From contig WKLE02002398.1 of the NCBI GenBank assembly GCA_014885115.2, positions 1 to 30,060 on the forward strand: a stretch of DNA of 30,060 bases. Reading direction: 5' to 3'. The notes beneath the pieces are model-generated. The model worked only from the letters and a program-made list of their open reading frames with translations. It searched no databases and was not told the DNA's origin. The position numbers were made by a program, and so were the translations under genes. Of this stretch, positions 20,381 to 29,675 are shown one piece after another. The stretch comes from Asterionellopsis glacialis (taxonomy: Eukaryota > Bacillariophyta > Plagiogrammaphyceae > Rhaphoneidales > Asterionellopsidaceae). Each line of letters starts with the position of its first letter. Position 1 is the stretch's first letter.

Positions 20381-22254
20381 TCAATAGTACTGTTGATGGT
20401 GCCTTGGTGGACCGGGAAAAGCACCACGATGATCATACTGTGCATGTTGCAATGGGTGCAGATAATTCTTATGTTGGGGAGGAAAAGTGACCGGTTGTTG
20501 ACGGTGCTCTTGATTGTGTGATTTCATTGGCATCAATCGTCTTTGCTGTGGCATGCTCGACGTTGACGACATGGAGTGAAAGTTGCAGTCAGGACCATTA
20601 CTGATATGTGGAATATTGATTTTATGATTATGATGGACCATGGGAGGCCTCGCGGGAGGTTTGTCATCAAAATACGGTGAAAGAAACTGTTGTTGTGGTT
20701 GAGGATTGTGGTGTTGAGTGTGTCTCATTTCATGATTGGCACGACTGCCGGTAATGGAAAGGGGTTCCGGTGGTCTATGAATATCATGGCTTGGATAGTG
20801 CATGTCAGTCCAAGTGTTTGGAATCGAACCGGAGTCGTTGGCCTGTCTCTGAATTGTAAACCTATTATTCTGATGATGATTCATACCTCCTACGGAAGTA
20901 TAGCTACCACTTGCTGAATGAGAGGATGACGCATACAACGAAGTGCTAGATCTGTTGAAGGAAGACCTACCATTCGTCATCCTAGAATCGTCTGATCGTG
21001 GTTGCATCATTATGCCAGATCTTGGAGGAGAACTAGCACTAGATGTTCCAGCAACTTGTTCCTGCTGGTGGTGATTTTCTTGCGACAACTGCTTTCCTTC
21101 CTTTCCCTGTTCTGCCCCGAAGAATTGAAGTAAAATTTCCTTTGTTGTATTGTCTATTGGGATATGCTGCAGAACATCACGATCCGCTGTGGCAATGTTT
21201 GAAACATTCCCTAGTACACTCAACATGACATTCATTTCACCTGGAGATATATCAAATCGTTGACCCCAAGAATGTAATGCTCGAGTAATATGTGGTACGG
21301 CTCCATTGGGTTCTGACGGTTGCTGCTTCTGCTTCTGCTGATGTTCAGCACCCTTGTTGGAGGTATTGTTGTTTCCTTCCACCATAGGAGGAAGAAAATA
21401 CCGCAATGCCTCTCGATTAAAGTATTGTTGTTTCATTTTTCGCTTGGCGGGAGTAAGTGATTCTACCATGGTAGATAATGTTTGCACTGCACAAGCTGCA
21501 TCTGGAACAAGAAAGACACGACTTACTTTGTCACATGATGATGATGATGATAACAAGGATGACGCCTCGTTGTGATTGTTGGTACATGAGGTCATGGCAT
21601 ATTGGACACGGTGGAAAAAGGAGTCACTCCTATCGAGTTGTTCCCTTTGTGCTTGTGGATTTGATAAAATAAAGAATACAACTGTATATTTGAAATATTC
21701 TCGAAAGGAAAGAATTCCATCTAGTTTTTCATTGGCAACATCCTTTTTCTTTGGGTGATGATTGGCGGTAGAATTTGTTGGATCAGTATGCCATTGATTG
21801 ATTTCTTCAATGGAAGCATCCCTTGTAGAAAGAGCTGATTCCAATTGATGAATCGTATCTTGATTGTAGGTCCGAATAGCAATGGTATCACTTCCAGGAA
21901 GCAACAAATGTGCTCCACCAGATAGCTTTTCCAGTACACGTAATTTTTGACATTGTGATCGAATTTGAATTTCGAGTTCTGAGTGAGTGTAATATTTTGC
22001 AGCGCGTATGGATTTTAACAAAAAAAGTTATTCAATTGTTAGAGGTTTATGGTCGATTTCAAAAGTTTGGACGTATTAGGACTTGCGACGTTACATTTTG
22101 ATTGGGAATGGAAACGAACGTCACGGATTTCTGTCAGGGGAGGGGGGGGGACAATTGATAAAGCTACGTACTTACCAGAGGGATTTTCATTCGGTTTCCT
22201 TGCTACAAGGACACTTGCAAATGGAAGCGAATGGAGTCTTCCATGACTTTCCAT
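20381..22254 (-). CDS. Divergent helix-hairpin-helix protein, ERCC1/XPF-like, with Q/H/P-rich tail
   Basis: The main frame (to 22021) lacks an ATG at its 5' end and has a stop three codons upstream, so I infer an intron. Exon 1 is 22254-22176 (ATG, MESHGRLHSL...), the intron 22175-21979 (197 nt, GTAAGT..CAG, phase 1), exon 2 21978-20381: 558 residues, uninterrupted. Residues about 112-220 (FKYTVVFFILSN..., RVFLVPDAACAVQTLSTMV) look like a degenerate XPF/ERCC1 central domain with no ERKxxxD nuclease motif. About 256-313 is a probable double HhH: FDISPGEMNVMLSVLGNVSNI, then LQHIPIDNTTKEILLQFF, matching the (T/S)..A..LL..FG.....I......L..I.G....A..I..FF pattern. The remaining about 240 residues are low-complexity Q/H/N/P/S. 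DNA-structure binding in repair or meiosis (ERCC1, SPO16, SHOC1 relatives) is plausible, not shown. Confidence 0.6.
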
Positions 22255-23163
22255 GTTTTGTGCTTCTATAGTACGAAAAAGTCCTACATATACGCTTTTG
22301 TGATTGTCAACGCTGGTCGATTGCGATTGTTTCGTCTCTTGTCAAATAGATAACACTACTTGAAAAAACTAAACCTTCAAACTTTAATCCAAAAATCTTT
22401 CACAGTCAGTGTTACTAGCGATTTTAATCTATTGATTCATAAAGGTGTAATGTCTTTTATGGTTTTGTTGCTACCTCGGAGACGAGAGCTTTAAAAGGGA
22501 GGCATTTCAAAGTCTTCTATATTCTTCAAAAAAACTTTTTGATGTGAAAAATCCCGCCAAAATTGAACAAATGAAATTCTGAAATGTCTCTCCGTCTGTC
22601 TGCTATTTTCAAATTTTTGTGTGTGTCACAAAATTCCAACCTTTGTAAGTTTAAAAAATCAAAACTCTCTCTCTAGAGAGATCAGAGGCAAGTCCAACGT
22701 ACGTCAGTCTCTAGCTAGAGAGAGAGAATCCCTCAAGCAAAGCACACGAGTTCTTCGTCGTTCTTTGCACTATATAATATTATTATGTTGTGTTGCTGTC
22801 TCGTCTCTCTTCTTTTTGAGGGATCTCGTCTGAGTGACACCTAGAAAGATATGGGGAACCCGGTTTTGGATCTTGACACCCCCCCTTGAAAAAAAGAGAA
22901 GCGCGCAGAGGCAGATCGGCTGTTGATAAAGCAGATGCGTATCTTGACCGACGAACAACAACATCACGACCAAAAAAAGAAGACAAAATAATAATAAAAA
23001 AAAAATAAAAAGGAGGAAGGAATCTGATAGGAGAAATTTCAGAGGTGTCCTTCTCGTTGCCATAAAACATCAAATCAACACACCTCTTACAAACACGAAA
23101 GAAAACAACAACAACAAGAACAATAACAAAAGAATAACTCAATTTTATTTGACAAATAAAAAT
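22255..23163. promoter_or_regulatory. Head-to-head intergenic region, HhH protein / transaldolase
   Basis: About 900 bases. No TACCTG palindromes, but two 14-bp CTCTAG palindromes stand at 22668-22721. Further right is a purine-rich, A-rich leader (22975-23160) before the transaldolase ATG. A 154-codon minus-strand frame (22783-23247) overlaps the transaldolase start and looks like chance. The region presumably contains both promoters. Confidence 0.45.
22668..22721. repeat. Two 14-bp palindromes, TCTCTCTAGAGAGA and TCTCTAGCTAGAGA
   Basis: Perfect palindromes at 22668-22681 and 22708-22721, 26 bases apart, with ACGTACGT between them (22698-22705). Shorter versions of the core CTCTAGAG lie upstream of other genes (4761, 19451, 29011). 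Confidence 0.75.
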
Positions 23164-24597
23164 ATGGTTTCGTTTCGAATGACTCTTGCCATGACGGCAT
23201 GCCTCCTTACAGCTACTCCCAAATCTTGTGCTGCATTTAGTACTCAAGCATTTGTGCCATTAACGAGTAGATTCGTCGCTCGCGGTGGTGCTAATACTCC
23301 ATTGAAAGCTTCTGCTTTAGAAGAATTGTCTAAAATGACAACTCTATCTATTGATAGTGGTGACATGGATGTTGTAGAAGAATTTGCTAAATCTGGTCTC
23401 ATTACAGACGCAACGACGAATCCACTCTTTGTCTCTCAGGCAGGATCCAAGGGTGATAAACGATACGAAGATATGGTGTATGATGCTATCATGTATGCCA
23501 AGGAAGAAATGGGTGGTGGTGATGCCGATTTGCCTGATCCACAAGCTGAATTAAATCTTGCCATGGACAAATTGGCTGTCAATCTTGGTGCTAAACTTGC
23601 GGGGTTAGTACCTGGCCGTGTATCCACCGAAGTTGATATTCGTCTTTCGTACGATACCGATGCCAGTGTTGAACGTGCGCGACGTATCATCCATATGTAC
23701 GAAGACATGGGTATTGATAAAAGCCGTATCCTCATCAAGTTAGCTGGTACTTGGGAAGGTACGTGAAGGAGGAATCATTTCTGTTGTTGTTTGTGTGTCA
23801 TATTTGATTCATGGCAATAGTTGGGAGCTGTATTATGTTTTCTTTAATTTCTCAAGCCCCCCCCCCGACGACGCACCAGCAAAAAAAAAAAAAATGAACT
23901 ACTTTTTCATTCGTTCTTTGGGGTATGATGCTCTTTTTTTAAAACGTTAACCTTTTTTTTCTCACCTTTCTGATGTTACATTGCTTTTATCATTGATTGA
24001 TGATGAACCACAGGCATTCAAGCTGCTGCCATTTTGGAAAAGGAGGGTATCAATTGTAACATTACACTTGTATTTTCCTTTCTACAAGCAGCTGCAGCAG
24101 CTCAAGCGGGGGCATATTTGATTTCACCCTTTCCGGGACGAATTTTAGATTGGTACAAATCTAAGAATGGGAAGGAAGGGTACCACCCAACTGCGGATCC
24201 TGGTGTATTGACTGTGAAACGTATGTATGCCTACTTTCGCAAACATGGCTACAAAACAATTTGTATGCCAGCATCATGGAGACCCTCACGAGGTGCATCT
24301 GTCGAGGGTAGTGACGTCGATGAAATCTTGGCACTTGCAGGTGTCGATGAAATGACTATCCCACCTCCACTCCTTGAATCACTCATGGCAAGAGATGCAA
24401 GTGAAGTTGTGAAAGCATGTGATGCAGAATCTGATGCAGCTACATGTCTTGATCCAGACTTTACTCTTACCAAGGAAACTTGGGATCAGTATTGGGCAGT
24501 TGATACTTGTGGACAAGACAAATTAAAGGAAGGCATTGACGCATTCACTGCTGAAACCGAAAAGCTAAGGGATATCATGATTGAAAAATTTGCCTAA
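23164..24597 (+). CDS. Transaldolase, plastid-targeted
   Basis: Transaldolase transfers a dihydroxyacetone unit from sedoheptulose 7-phosphate to glyceraldehyde 3-phosphate in the pentose phosphate pathway. Exons 23164-23758 and 24014-24597 flank a 255-nt intron (GTACGT..CAG, phase 1) that carries a C10 run and an A-rich run: 392 residues. The intron falls inside the active-site motif, and splicing restores ILIKLAGTWEGIQAAAILEKEG, with the Schiff-base Lys at 192. NITLVFSF, AYLISPFPGRILDWY and DPGVLTVKRMYAYF follow the family closely. The N-terminus (MVSFRMTLAMTACLLTATPKSCAAF) is a signal peptide ending in A-A-F, then a basic, Ser/Thr-rich transit region. An in-frame ATG at 23149 would add five residues; I prefer 23164 because ATGG follows an A-rich leader. 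It is probably a plastid enzyme linked to carbon metabolism. Confidence 0.95.
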
Positions 24598-25946
24598 AAA
24601 ACGGAGAGAACAGTTAGTTGATTGTCCAACAGACAGCGAGGTGCACTTGTTGAGTGTTTTTGAAGACATGACGCATGCTCCGCTTTTCTGCGTTTCTACA
24701 TCACACACTTACATGGATAGTTTTGACAAGTCGGAAAACAGTTGACGTACTAAATTAATTAACAAACTAATTATGTTTATACTTGTTCACTTGTTAAATG
24801 ATTTTTATGGTTTTGATTCCATGTCGTGGTGGATTGTTGTACTTTCTTCGTTAAAATTAATGTAGCACCACTTTGTGGCAAAAGAGTCCCTGCTTGGATT
24901 AGATTCTCTGGAGTGTATAACTTTCATTACCAATTGAACTGGTTTCTGTCCACTTGTACTGAGAGGGGGGAGAGGAAGCGCTTCTATACTAATAGCACCT
25001 CCCGAAGAGATGCTGGAGAGTCCTCTCTCCACAGAGCACAAGCCATGTTTGTGGCCATGCGCACAAGGACTAGGGCTTCTAGTTCTAGTTCATAGTACAT
25101 GGGGTGAAAAATTGTACAAGAAGTGACAAGATGCATAATCCAGATCTTGTCTTCAGACGAGATTCTGCATGTCCCATGTGGTTGTCAGAATGCAATCATG
25201 GCTTGGGCAATGGAAGAGCTGCTTGTCTTGTGCACCAATAGGGGAACTGTGAAAATAAATTGTACTACAGTGTTGCACTTGCCCTCTACATGAATTTCTT
25301 GTGGAAGACACAACTCACAGTTCTAGGCATAGCACACAAGCTCATGAGTTGTTTCGTGTGGTAGTGGGAGGACGACAATATCGACAAGCAATACAGTGTA
25401 TAACACAAAAAAACACAAAAAGGAGGAGAAGAAAGAGGGTTTGGTCCCATCTTGACCTTGGGGTTCCTTGAGTCTTCGCCTTGCCCCAAACCCTGAGAGA
25501 TAAAGAGAATTTTACTTGATGTGGAAGAGACTAGAGAGTATTTTTGTCTTGAGATCTTGAAAAATATAGACATGTTGTAAAATCTTATTACGATCTACAC
25601 AGTATGCAGAAAGTGCCTTCCTTGATTTTGATATTGCTTTTCTTGTTCCCCTTGTTTTTGGTATATATATCTCCACTGCTTTCTAAAATTTTCCTTGGGA
25701 ACTCGAATCGAATCTTTTTTTCATTACCGTATGAATCTTCAGCCATTCACATTCTTTCCCAAGACTTTTTTGGATACATGTACCCTTCAGTTTCGCACCC
25801 TTTTAGCATAACATTTAATGTCACGAAACTGAGTCAAAGAAATATAACATCCTAATCGTATCCCCATACACATAACACAACCATATAAACACACACACAC
25901 ACTATTTTTTTCAATTCAATTGACCTTTGTCCTCAGCAGCAATAAT
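24598..25946. other. 1.35-kb intergenic region between convergent genes, nothing firm
   Basis: It lies between the transaldolase and SR-factor stop codons. Two open frames (24826-25095 and 25604-25855, 83-89 codons) have no recognisable features beyond a hydrophobic N-terminus in the second. An imperfect hairpin (AGATCTTGTCT / AGACGAGATTCT) lies near 25142-25167, and an (AC)n run near 25890-25902. CpG is lower than in the genes but not absent. Confidence 0.4.
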
Positions 25947-27561
25947 TCACTTCTCAGGAGGCCCACCTTGGTCAGGTCCATTTTGACCATTGTTACCTGA
26001 ATTTTCATGATTGCCACCGCCACCCCCAAAGTTCTTTTGTGAACGTTCACGTTCCTGTCGCTTGTGTCTTTCAAAGGACGATGATCGTTCAAAGTTTCCT
26101 CCACCACGATCACCACGACGTCCATCGCCACCTCCTCGTCTTCCACCACGATCACCACCACCATCGCCACCTCCTCCACCACCAGAAGCTCTTCCATCTA
26201 CGACACGACCTCTCATTTCAGTAGGTGTTTTACGTCGTTCTTGTGCGAAGACTACCTCAAGTTCGCGTCCCTTCATTTTGAATAGATCCATTTCATCCTT
26301 GGCTTCTTGTGCCATGGCAGGTGTGGCATACTCCACAAAGGCAAATCCCTTGGGTTGTTGTGAATGGAAATCACGAGGAATGTAAACGTCTCGTACTTCA
26401 CCAATTCGTCCAAATGCCATTTGTAAGTCTTGAGTGGTAATATCGGGAGAAACATTCCTCACAAGAAGTGATACTCCTGGAGGACCTTCATCACCACCTC
26501 GGCGTCCTCCTCTTCCGCCGCCGCCACCGCCTCCTCCACCTCGGCGTCCTCCTCCTCCACCTCCGTATTGATGATGTGGTGGACCATATCCATCAGGTCC
26601 TCCATATCCACCTCCTCCGGGACCACCACCGTATCCATCATAATATGGGTCTCCACCACCGTATGGGCCGTGTGATGGGGGCGGTCCATACGGACCATCG
26701 GGTGGTCCTCGACCATGTCCGTTGTCTATAATGTAGGAAAAAATTATGGGGTAACCCAACACAAAAAATGTGAGTAAAAAAATCTCTGATATATCCTATT
26801 TGCAACCAGATGAACGATTTTCTCTCCAAAAGATCAAGGCAACTAACTTACCATAGTCAGGGTATCCATGAGGAGGTGGGGGTCCTCTGTCGCGATAGTC
26901 ACGGAAATGACCTCGGCGTCCTTCATCGCGGTAATCGCGGTCACGAGGCTGTAAATAATAATAATAATAATAAGCGTTTCGAGGGAGAGACATTTTTTTT
27001 CCAAAATTCTGTAGGTTAGTACCTGGGTATTGTTCCTTGAGAAAAAGTTACAAATGATTTAACTTTGTTCCAACATGCACTTCCATCCGAACGAACCAAA
27101 CAACACTGACTTACTCTGGGTGACCGACTACGACTCCTCGGAGGTGGAGACCTTGAACGACTGTAACTTCTGGATCTTGATCGGCCTCCTCCTCTCCTTC
27201 GTGGAGGTGAGTAACTCCGTCCTCGACCTCCTGGACCTGGACCACCCGGTCCTGGTGGAGATCGGGATCGAGGCGAACGACTGCGAGAACGTCTACGACT
27301 CCTACGATCTCTACCACCCGATCGACTGCTACGATCACGGTATCCTCGATGCATGTCACGGTCGGAGGGTCCTCTTCCACCTCCTCCTCCTCCACCACCA
27401 CCATTTCCGCCACCACCGCGAGGAGATCGACTGCGACTACGGCGTTCCATCACACCGCCACCGCTGCCGCCTCCACCTCCGTTGCCGCCTCCGCCACTAC
27501 TAGGTGGAGGTCCATCAGGACCATTGTCCAAATCTTCGGGACGATCGCCACCAGTGCTCAT
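25947..27561 (-). CDS. SR splicing factor of the SC35-like / SCL30 type
   Basis: SR proteins bind pre-mRNA and recruit the spliceosome. Three exons on the minus strand: 27561-27115, 26948-26852, 26725-25947, with introns of 166 and 126 nt (GTAAGT..CAG and GTAAGT..TAG, phases 0 and 1). The spliced frame is 440 codons without a stop. Residues 1-181 are Gly-rich, then rich in SR/RS and RD dipeptides (RSRSRSPR). A Gly/Pro/Tyr-rich stretch follows (about 183-262). A single RRM spans about 266-345: RNP2 LLVRNV (268-273), RNP1 KGFAFVEY (307-314). VRDVYIPRDFHS and ELEVVFAQERRKTPTEMR match plant SCL30/SCL33 and animal SRSF10. The C-terminus is RGG-rich. The N-terminal RS block before the RRM is the SCL30 arrangement rather than the classical one. 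The first intron contains an (AAT)n run. It is likely nuclear. Confidence 0.9.
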
Positions 27562-28393
27562 GAGCTGGTTTTAAGATGCGCTTCTACTTAAACTTTGTCA
27601 ACTTGTTGTCACAAACGAGGTGAAAGTTGTTGTGCCGCGGTGTTGCTAGTACTTCCTGTACGTTGGTTATAGGCAGGAAATGAAGGTCCTACCAGTAGAA
27701 ACCAGTGCCGGTAGACTACCAGGTACGCCTGTGCCTCTTGAGTTCTTGAGAGGTTTCTCTCTCTACCAGGTACTTGCTACTCGTACCAAATCTATGCAGA
27801 GACCCCCTTCGCCTCTTGCTCTTCAGGTAGTCTAGTAGAGCACACTTTTCAAGTTTGTACCTGTATCTGTCACAATGACGAAGGGGTCTACATATATAAA
27901 TCATAGTACAGTAGTACATCCTGTAGAGATCGTATAGAGATCGATAGAAGATATCTTACTCACGGGTGCATGTTGATCAAGTTGGCTGTGTTTCCAGTAA
28001 CTACCGGAACTTTTGTTGGTCGTTAGCTGTGACACATAACTGACAACTTTATTGTTTGTTTGATATCATAGGACTATCTTTCATCGTTTCGTACCTATAA
28101 AATCTACATACGATGTCTTTAGGTATAGATTATACCAAAGAAGATCCTAGAGAGCACCATACCGTAAATAGATAAGTGTAGAAAAAGATGTCAGATCCCA
28201 CAACAGGCGGCCCACAAGCTCCGCGAAAATAGCTGAAGATGAACCAAGCAGTGGGCACTGTAATTAATATCTGTGAACTCAAAAAAATTTCAGTACTTTT
28301 CTTTTGATTTTGACTACTGCACTCGGTGCTGTGGTATAGGAACCACTGAACATTGTATTTCGTACTATTGTACTAAATATATACGTTTTTATG

Positions 28394-28483
28394 ACACCAA
28401 ACTTTGGTGTTTAGATACAACAGTAATTATCCAACGGTCGTAAGAGCCGTTGTCCTCGAGACTGGAGTACTTTTTACTCCGGT
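28394..28483. other. Cluster of three short hairpins
   Basis: In order: ACACCAAA-C-TTTGGTGT (28394-28410, perfect 8-bp arms); CAACGG...CCGTTG (about 28432-28452, 6-bp arms); and ACTGGAGTA...TACTCCGGT (28461-28483, 9-bp arms with one mismatch that is G-U in RNA, 5-base loop). These could fold in a transcript, but no known RNA family is recognised. Confidence 0.4.
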
Positions 28484-28524
28484 ATGGCTACGTGTTCCTG
28501 ATATGAAAAGGTACCTGGGTAGAT

Positions 28525-28542
28525 GTACCAGGTACCTGGTAC
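28525..28542. repeat. 18-bp perfect palindrome GTACCAGGTACCTGGTAC
   Basis: It contains the same 16-bp core as 219-234 plus one extra pair. GTACCTGGGTA lies just to its left (28511-28521). Confidence 0.88.
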
Positions 28543-28612
28543 TCTAGATTTACGTTGCTGTACCGGGAACCCATTTTTGCAATACAAAAACCTGCTGGCA
28601 CAGTACCTCTCG

Positions 28613-28626
28613 GTACGAGCTCGTAC
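28613..28626. repeat. 14-bp perfect palindrome GTACGAGCTCGTAC
   Basis: Perfect palindrome about 70 bases right of the 28525 palindrome, with GTACCTC between. It shares the GTAC ends with the TACCTG elements but not their core. Confidence 0.7.
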
Positions 28627-29213
28627 ACATACATAATAATAATATAATCACTTCTTTCAGGTCAAAAGTACTACCTGTATCGGGGTAGAGGTGCGGAATG
28701 AATTTTCATTATTTGCATTTTCGACTCTACAGAACATAGCACCTGTACTCGTACGTAGGAACGCGTACCTCGTACACCAAGTCTAACAGGTAGAGGTTGC
28801 GAAGGAAAATAAAGGGAAAGTTTTGGGGGTACTTCGTGAAACTACGAAATTAACGGGGGGTATCTTTGATGCCGTATCTGAATTCTCGGTGTCAACACAA
28901 AATTACACGTGTGTCACAGTCGTACGCGGGTGTACTGAAGATTGATTCGAAATTTTCGCGAATCCATGGCCCAATCACTGTGTTTTCCTTGATTTAAAAT
29001 TCAATCTATTCTCTAGAGGGAGAGAGGTCTAAAAGACACCCGTGATTGTTCTTTGAATCGTATGGAGGCTTCTCGTTCTTTTCACATCACATGCAGAAAA
29101 GATTAAAAAGAGGGCAATCTAAAACACATTCAGAATCATTAGCAAACTAAAATAAGTAAGTACTCTCTGCAAGATAAGCATTGTATAGGTAGGTTTACAT
29201 GAAAGTTATCATC

Positions 29214-29675
29214 ATGTCTGGGAACGAAGAAGAAAATGTACCAAGTACTCCTACGAAAAGGAAACAAACACCAGGTGAAGAATTGTATTTGATTCATTTG
29301 AGACGACAAAATCAACATCCATATCCTGAAGGTGTTTGTCATCTCGAAGGTGAAGAAGTTGAGGTGGAGGAAGAAGATGATCATGATTACGAAATTCCTC
29401 GTAAGAGGTCTCGTAGTGTTGGTGAAGAATTGTGGAAAATTTATTTGAAACGATCAGAAGGGCTTGAACCTGATTATGATACCTATCCCGGCGAGGATAA
29501 TAGTAACAACGAAGCTGGTGGAAAGTCAGCAAGGGATAGTACGAAAACGAACACCCAAAAGAATGAACATCATCATGTCATGAATCTCCGTGGAAACAAG
29601 GATCTAATCATTTCGGACCAAGCACCATCGGGTGTTTTGAATTTGAGGAATCGCGATGTTCCACTTCATCACTAA
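29214..29675 (+). CDS. Small acidic protein of unknown family with two internal repeats
   Basis: 153 residues from the ATG at 29214; an in-frame ATG at 29199 would add MKVII. I prefer the inner one, because MSGNEEE starts the hydrophilic sequence, but this is open. No family is recognised. Two copies of a basic patch plus a GEEL helix are visible: TKRKQTPGEELYLIHLRR (14-31) and RKRSRSVGEELWKIYLKR (63-80). Each is followed by an acidic, Tyr/Pro-containing segment (HPYPEG; EPDYDTYPGED). The C-terminus has a second pair, VMNLRGNKDLI and VLNLRNRDVPL. There is no signal peptide or membrane segment. The basic patches could be nuclear signals or short binding motifs (inference). Repeat conservation argues that the frame is real. 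It is head-to-head with the SR factor. Confidence 0.6.
   Translation: MSGNEEENVPSTPTKRKQTPGEELYLIHLRRQNQHPYPEGVCHLEGEEVEVEEEDDHDYEIPRKRSRSVGEELWKIYLKRSEGLEPDYDTYPGEDNSNNEAGGKSARDSTKTNTQKNEHHHVMNLRGNKDLIISDQAPSGVLNLRNRDVPLHH

Larger units (their letters stand above)
27562..29213. promoter_or_regulatory. Long head-to-head intergenic region, dense in GTAC/TACCTG palindromes
   Basis: About 1.65 kb between the SR-factor and the repeat-protein gene, the densest cluster of the motif in the window. TACCAGGTAC occurs at 27717 and 27764, GTACCTGTA at 27857, an 18-bp palindrome at 28525-28542, GTACGAGCTCGTAC at 28613-28626, and further GTAC-rich copies near 28740-28790. Three adjacent hairpins occupy 28394-28483. 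CTCTAGAG is at 29011-29018. No coding frame is supported; its length could hide a noncoding RNA. Confidence 0.5.

Noticed and set aside
22783..23247. 154-codon minus-strand frame
   Set aside because: It overlaps the transaldolase start on the other strand, is Ser/Arg/Phe-rich without domains, and its hydrophobic part is the complement of an A-rich leader.
24826..25095. 89-codon frame after the transaldolase
   Set aside because: No family features; composition changes along the frame, and it ends in a Ser repeat from (TTC/AGT)n-like DNA.
25604..25855. 83-codon frame with a hydrophobic N-terminus
   Set aside because: Hydrophobicity follows from a T-rich strand, there is no recognisable mature domain, and it lies in a convergent 3' region. 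Possible but unsupported.
26011..26731. Open forward-strand frames opposite the SR-factor gene
   Set aside because: They are Pro/His/Leu-rich shadows of Gly- and Arg-rich codons on the minus strand.
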